Program-made: the position numbers and the translations under genes | Assembly (NCBI GenBank): GCA_017640265.1 | Contig: JAGFVZ010000045.1 | Coordinates: 1-7,299 of the forward strand | Length of the DNA: 7,299 nucleotides | Reading direction: 5' to 3' | Origin: Anoxypelagibacter denitrificans | GTDB lineage: Bacteria; Pseudomonadota; Alphaproteobacteria; Pelagibacterales; Pelagibacteraceae | Part shown: positions 6,239-7,299 of the stretch, one piece after another | Position numbering within the stretch: the stretch's first letter is position 1 | Layout of the letters: every line of letters begins with the position of its first letter | The notes under the pieces: model-generated | Seen by the model: the letters and a program-made list of their open reading frames with translations, nothing else | Database searches by the model: none | Told to the model about the DNA's origin: nothing

Positions 6239-6937
6239 ATGAAATTTTTAGTTCTACAACATATTAATATTGAACATCCGGGCATTTTCCTCAAATTTAT
6301 GAAAGAAGACAATATTAAAATTGATACTGTAGAACTAGATGAAAATGAAAAAATACCACAATTAGATCAATATGATGCAATGATAGTAATGGGTGGGCCC
6401 ATGGATACTTGGCAGGAAGAAACCTATCCATGGTTAAAAACTGAAAAGGAAGAAATTCACAAGTTTACATGTGTACAAAAAAAACCTTTTTTAGGTCTAT
6501 GTCTTGGAGCTCAGCTTCTTGGCGAGGTTGTTGGTGGCAAAGTAAAAAAAATGAAAACACCAGAAATTGGTGTACTTGGGATTTCTTTAACAAATAATAA
6601 TTCCTTGTTTAAGGGCCTGAACAAAGAGCTAAAAGTTTTACAATGGCATTCTTATGAAGTACATGATTTGCCATCTAGCACAAATTTACTAGCAACATCT
6701 CCTGAATGTAAAGTTCAGGCATTTTCCTCAGATAATGCTTTTGGACTACAGTTTCATGTCGAACAAACAAACGATACTGTCCCTCAGTGGGCATGTGTGC
6801 CGGAATATAAGTCAGCTTTGGAAAAAACTTTGGGAGCAAATGCACTTGAAAAATTCAAAAAAGATGTTGAAGAAAATCTAAGCTTGTTCAATACTAGTGC
6901 TAGAATAATTTACGATAATTTTAAGAAAATAATTTAA
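6239..6937 (+). CDS. Second free-standing class-I glutamine amidotransferase-like protein (GLCLGAQ type)
   Basis: This 232-residue protein is a second class-I amidotransferase domain, clearly different from its divergent neighbour. The N-terminus MKFLVLQHINIEHPG is the first beta strand and its following loop. Next come MIVMGGPMDTWQEETYPWL (48-66), the nucleophile Cys88 in GLCLGAQLLG, WHSYEV (136-141), and His173 and Glu175 in GLQFHVE. Valine replaces the common proline between the two, as is usual in this stand-alone GMP-synthase-like group (COG0518 type). Length and order are normal for the group, and no synthase domain is present. The substrate is unknown. The ATG shares a CATATG junction with the minus-strand gene, so there is no room for a separate leader; its promoter must lie inside that gene, or its mRNA must be leaderless. 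Members of this group are often annotated as GMP synthases, but guaA in this window already fills that role. Confidence 0.9.
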   Translation: MKFLVLQHINIEHPGIFLKFMKEDNIKIDTVELDENEKIPQLDQYDAMIVMGGPMDTWQEETYPWLKTEKEEIHKFTCVQKKPFLGLCLGAQLLGEVVGGKVKKMKTPEIGVLGISLTNNNSLFKGLNKELKVLQWHSYEVHDLPSSTNLLATSPECKVQAFSSDNAFGLQFHVEQTNDTVPQWACVPEYKSALEKTLGANALEKFKKDVEENLSLFNTSARIIYDNFKKII

Positions 6938-6974
6938 AAAAATTTTCCTTCAAGACTATATGATGTTTGGATGG

Positions 6975-6992
6975 ATCTAATCAAAATTAGAT
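6975..6992. terminator. Weak bidirectional hairpin between convergent genes
   Basis: ATCTAAT (6975-6981) and ATTAGAT (6986-6992) form a perfect seven-pair stem with a CAAA loop in the 57-base convergent spacer. It begins two bases beyond the stop of the minus-strand permease gene. The stem has only one G-C pair and neither side shows a strong T run, so it is at best a weak terminator or an mRNA 3'-end stabiliser for both genes. Confidence 0.35.
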
Positions 6993-6994
6993 AT

Positions 6995-7299
6995 TTAATA
7001 TTCTTCTAATCCTAATAATTTTTTTCGTTTGTTTGCCCAAGTACGAATTAAATTATCAACCGCTAAACCCATAAAGGCAACGCAGAGACCAAGGATCAGT
7101 GCTTTACCGCCTCCTTTTAAGTCTGATAAAGCTTTCATAATATATTGTCCCAAATCTTCTGTTCCAATAAAAGCTCCAATAATTACCATAAATAATGCGA
7201 AGACCACTGTTTGATTAATTCCAAGCATGATATGAGGAAATGCTAAAGGAAATTCAATCTGAAATAATCTTTGTAAGCGTGTTACACCCGACATCGAAG
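6995..7299 (-). CDS. ProW-type ABC transporter permease, C-terminal fragment (5' end outside the window)
   Basis: One hundred complete codons before the TAA at 6997-6995 are visible, and the frame is open to the right edge, so the internal ATG at 7294 is not the start. The visible part opens with the cytoplasmic EAA loop that contacts the ATPase: G-V-T-R followed by IEFPLAFP matches the G-x9-I-x-L/F-P pattern. A membrane segment (about GINQTVVFALFMVIIGAFIG) comes next, then GTEDLGQYIMKALSDLKGGG, and a last membrane segment (about KALILGLCVAFMGLAVD) before the short basic tail NLIRTWANKRKKLLGLEEY. This is the C-terminus of permeases for glycine betaine, proline betaine, choline or trimethylamine N-oxide (ProW/OpuAB/TmoV group) in the inner membrane. 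The substrate cannot be chosen from the permease end alone. The ATPase and binding-protein genes would be expected beyond the right edge. Confidence 0.9.
   Translation of the reverse strand, partial: SMSGVTRLQRLFQIEFPLAFPHIMLGINQTVVFALFMVIIGAFIGTEDLGQYIMKALSDLKGGGKALILGLCVAFMGLAVDNLIRTWANKRKKLLGLEEY

Noticed and set aside
5991..6242. Plus-strand frame opposite the minus-strand amidotransferase
   Set aside because: It is antisense to a gene with a complete catalytic triad, and its translation has no recognisable features.
6925..6955. A/T-only hairpin just after the second amidotransferase stop as a terminator
   Set aside because: The possible stem is five A-T pairs around an A loop, too weak to count as a terminator.
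7029..7214. Plus-strand frame opposite the permease fragment
   Set aside because: It is antisense to clear ABC permease sequence and has no motif.

Overview
The window is AT-rich and gene-dense, with lysine-rich proteins, overlapping or abutting genes, and almost no long intergenic DNA. This looks like the streamlined genome of a free-living marine alphaproteobacterium of the SAR11/Pelagibacterales type. That assignment is inferred from composition and gene style; there is no rRNA or other phylogenetic marker here to confirm it.

Left block (1-3639, all on the minus strand). Reading in the direction of transcription the order is guaB (IMP dehydrogenase), guaA (GMP synthase), an alpha/beta hydrolase, and the first 58 codons of a DMT/EamA-type membrane transporter that runs off the left edge. 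guaB and guaA overlap by 14 bases, guaA and the hydrolase are 14 bases apart, and the hydrolase stop shares one base with the transporter start. The four genes therefore look like one transcription unit. guaB-guaA is the two-step route from IMP to GMP. The IMP dehydrogenase is short because the usual CBS regulatory module is missing. The last two genes are visibly richer in G+C than guaA, so they may be a more recent addition to the operon.

Divergent control region (3640-3764). This 125-base gap separates guaB from fhs. It holds a good -10 box almost touching the guaB start, a nested inverted repeat around a perfect 14-base palindrome, and a short hairpin that could mask the fhs ribosome binding site.

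Right block (3765-7299). fhs (formate-tetrahydrofolate ligase) is on the plus strand. It meets a minus-strand class-I glutamine amidotransferase gene tail to tail with a 4-base overlap. That gene's start codon directly abuts the start codon of a second, different class-I glutamine amidotransferase on the plus strand (CATATG). After a short convergent spacer comes the 3' end of a ProW-type ABC permease of the glycine betaine/quaternary amine uptake family.

The left part serves guanine nucleotide synthesis and the right part one-carbon (folate) metabolism beside osmolyte/methylated-amine uptake. In marine bacteria that degrade methylated amines or betaines, fhs is often found with such transporters, which makes a one-carbon catabolic role plausible for the right block. 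The substrates of the two free-standing amidotransferases cannot be read from the sequence. There is no RNA gene, CRISPR array or mobile element in the window, and no gene-free stretch longer than about 125 bases.
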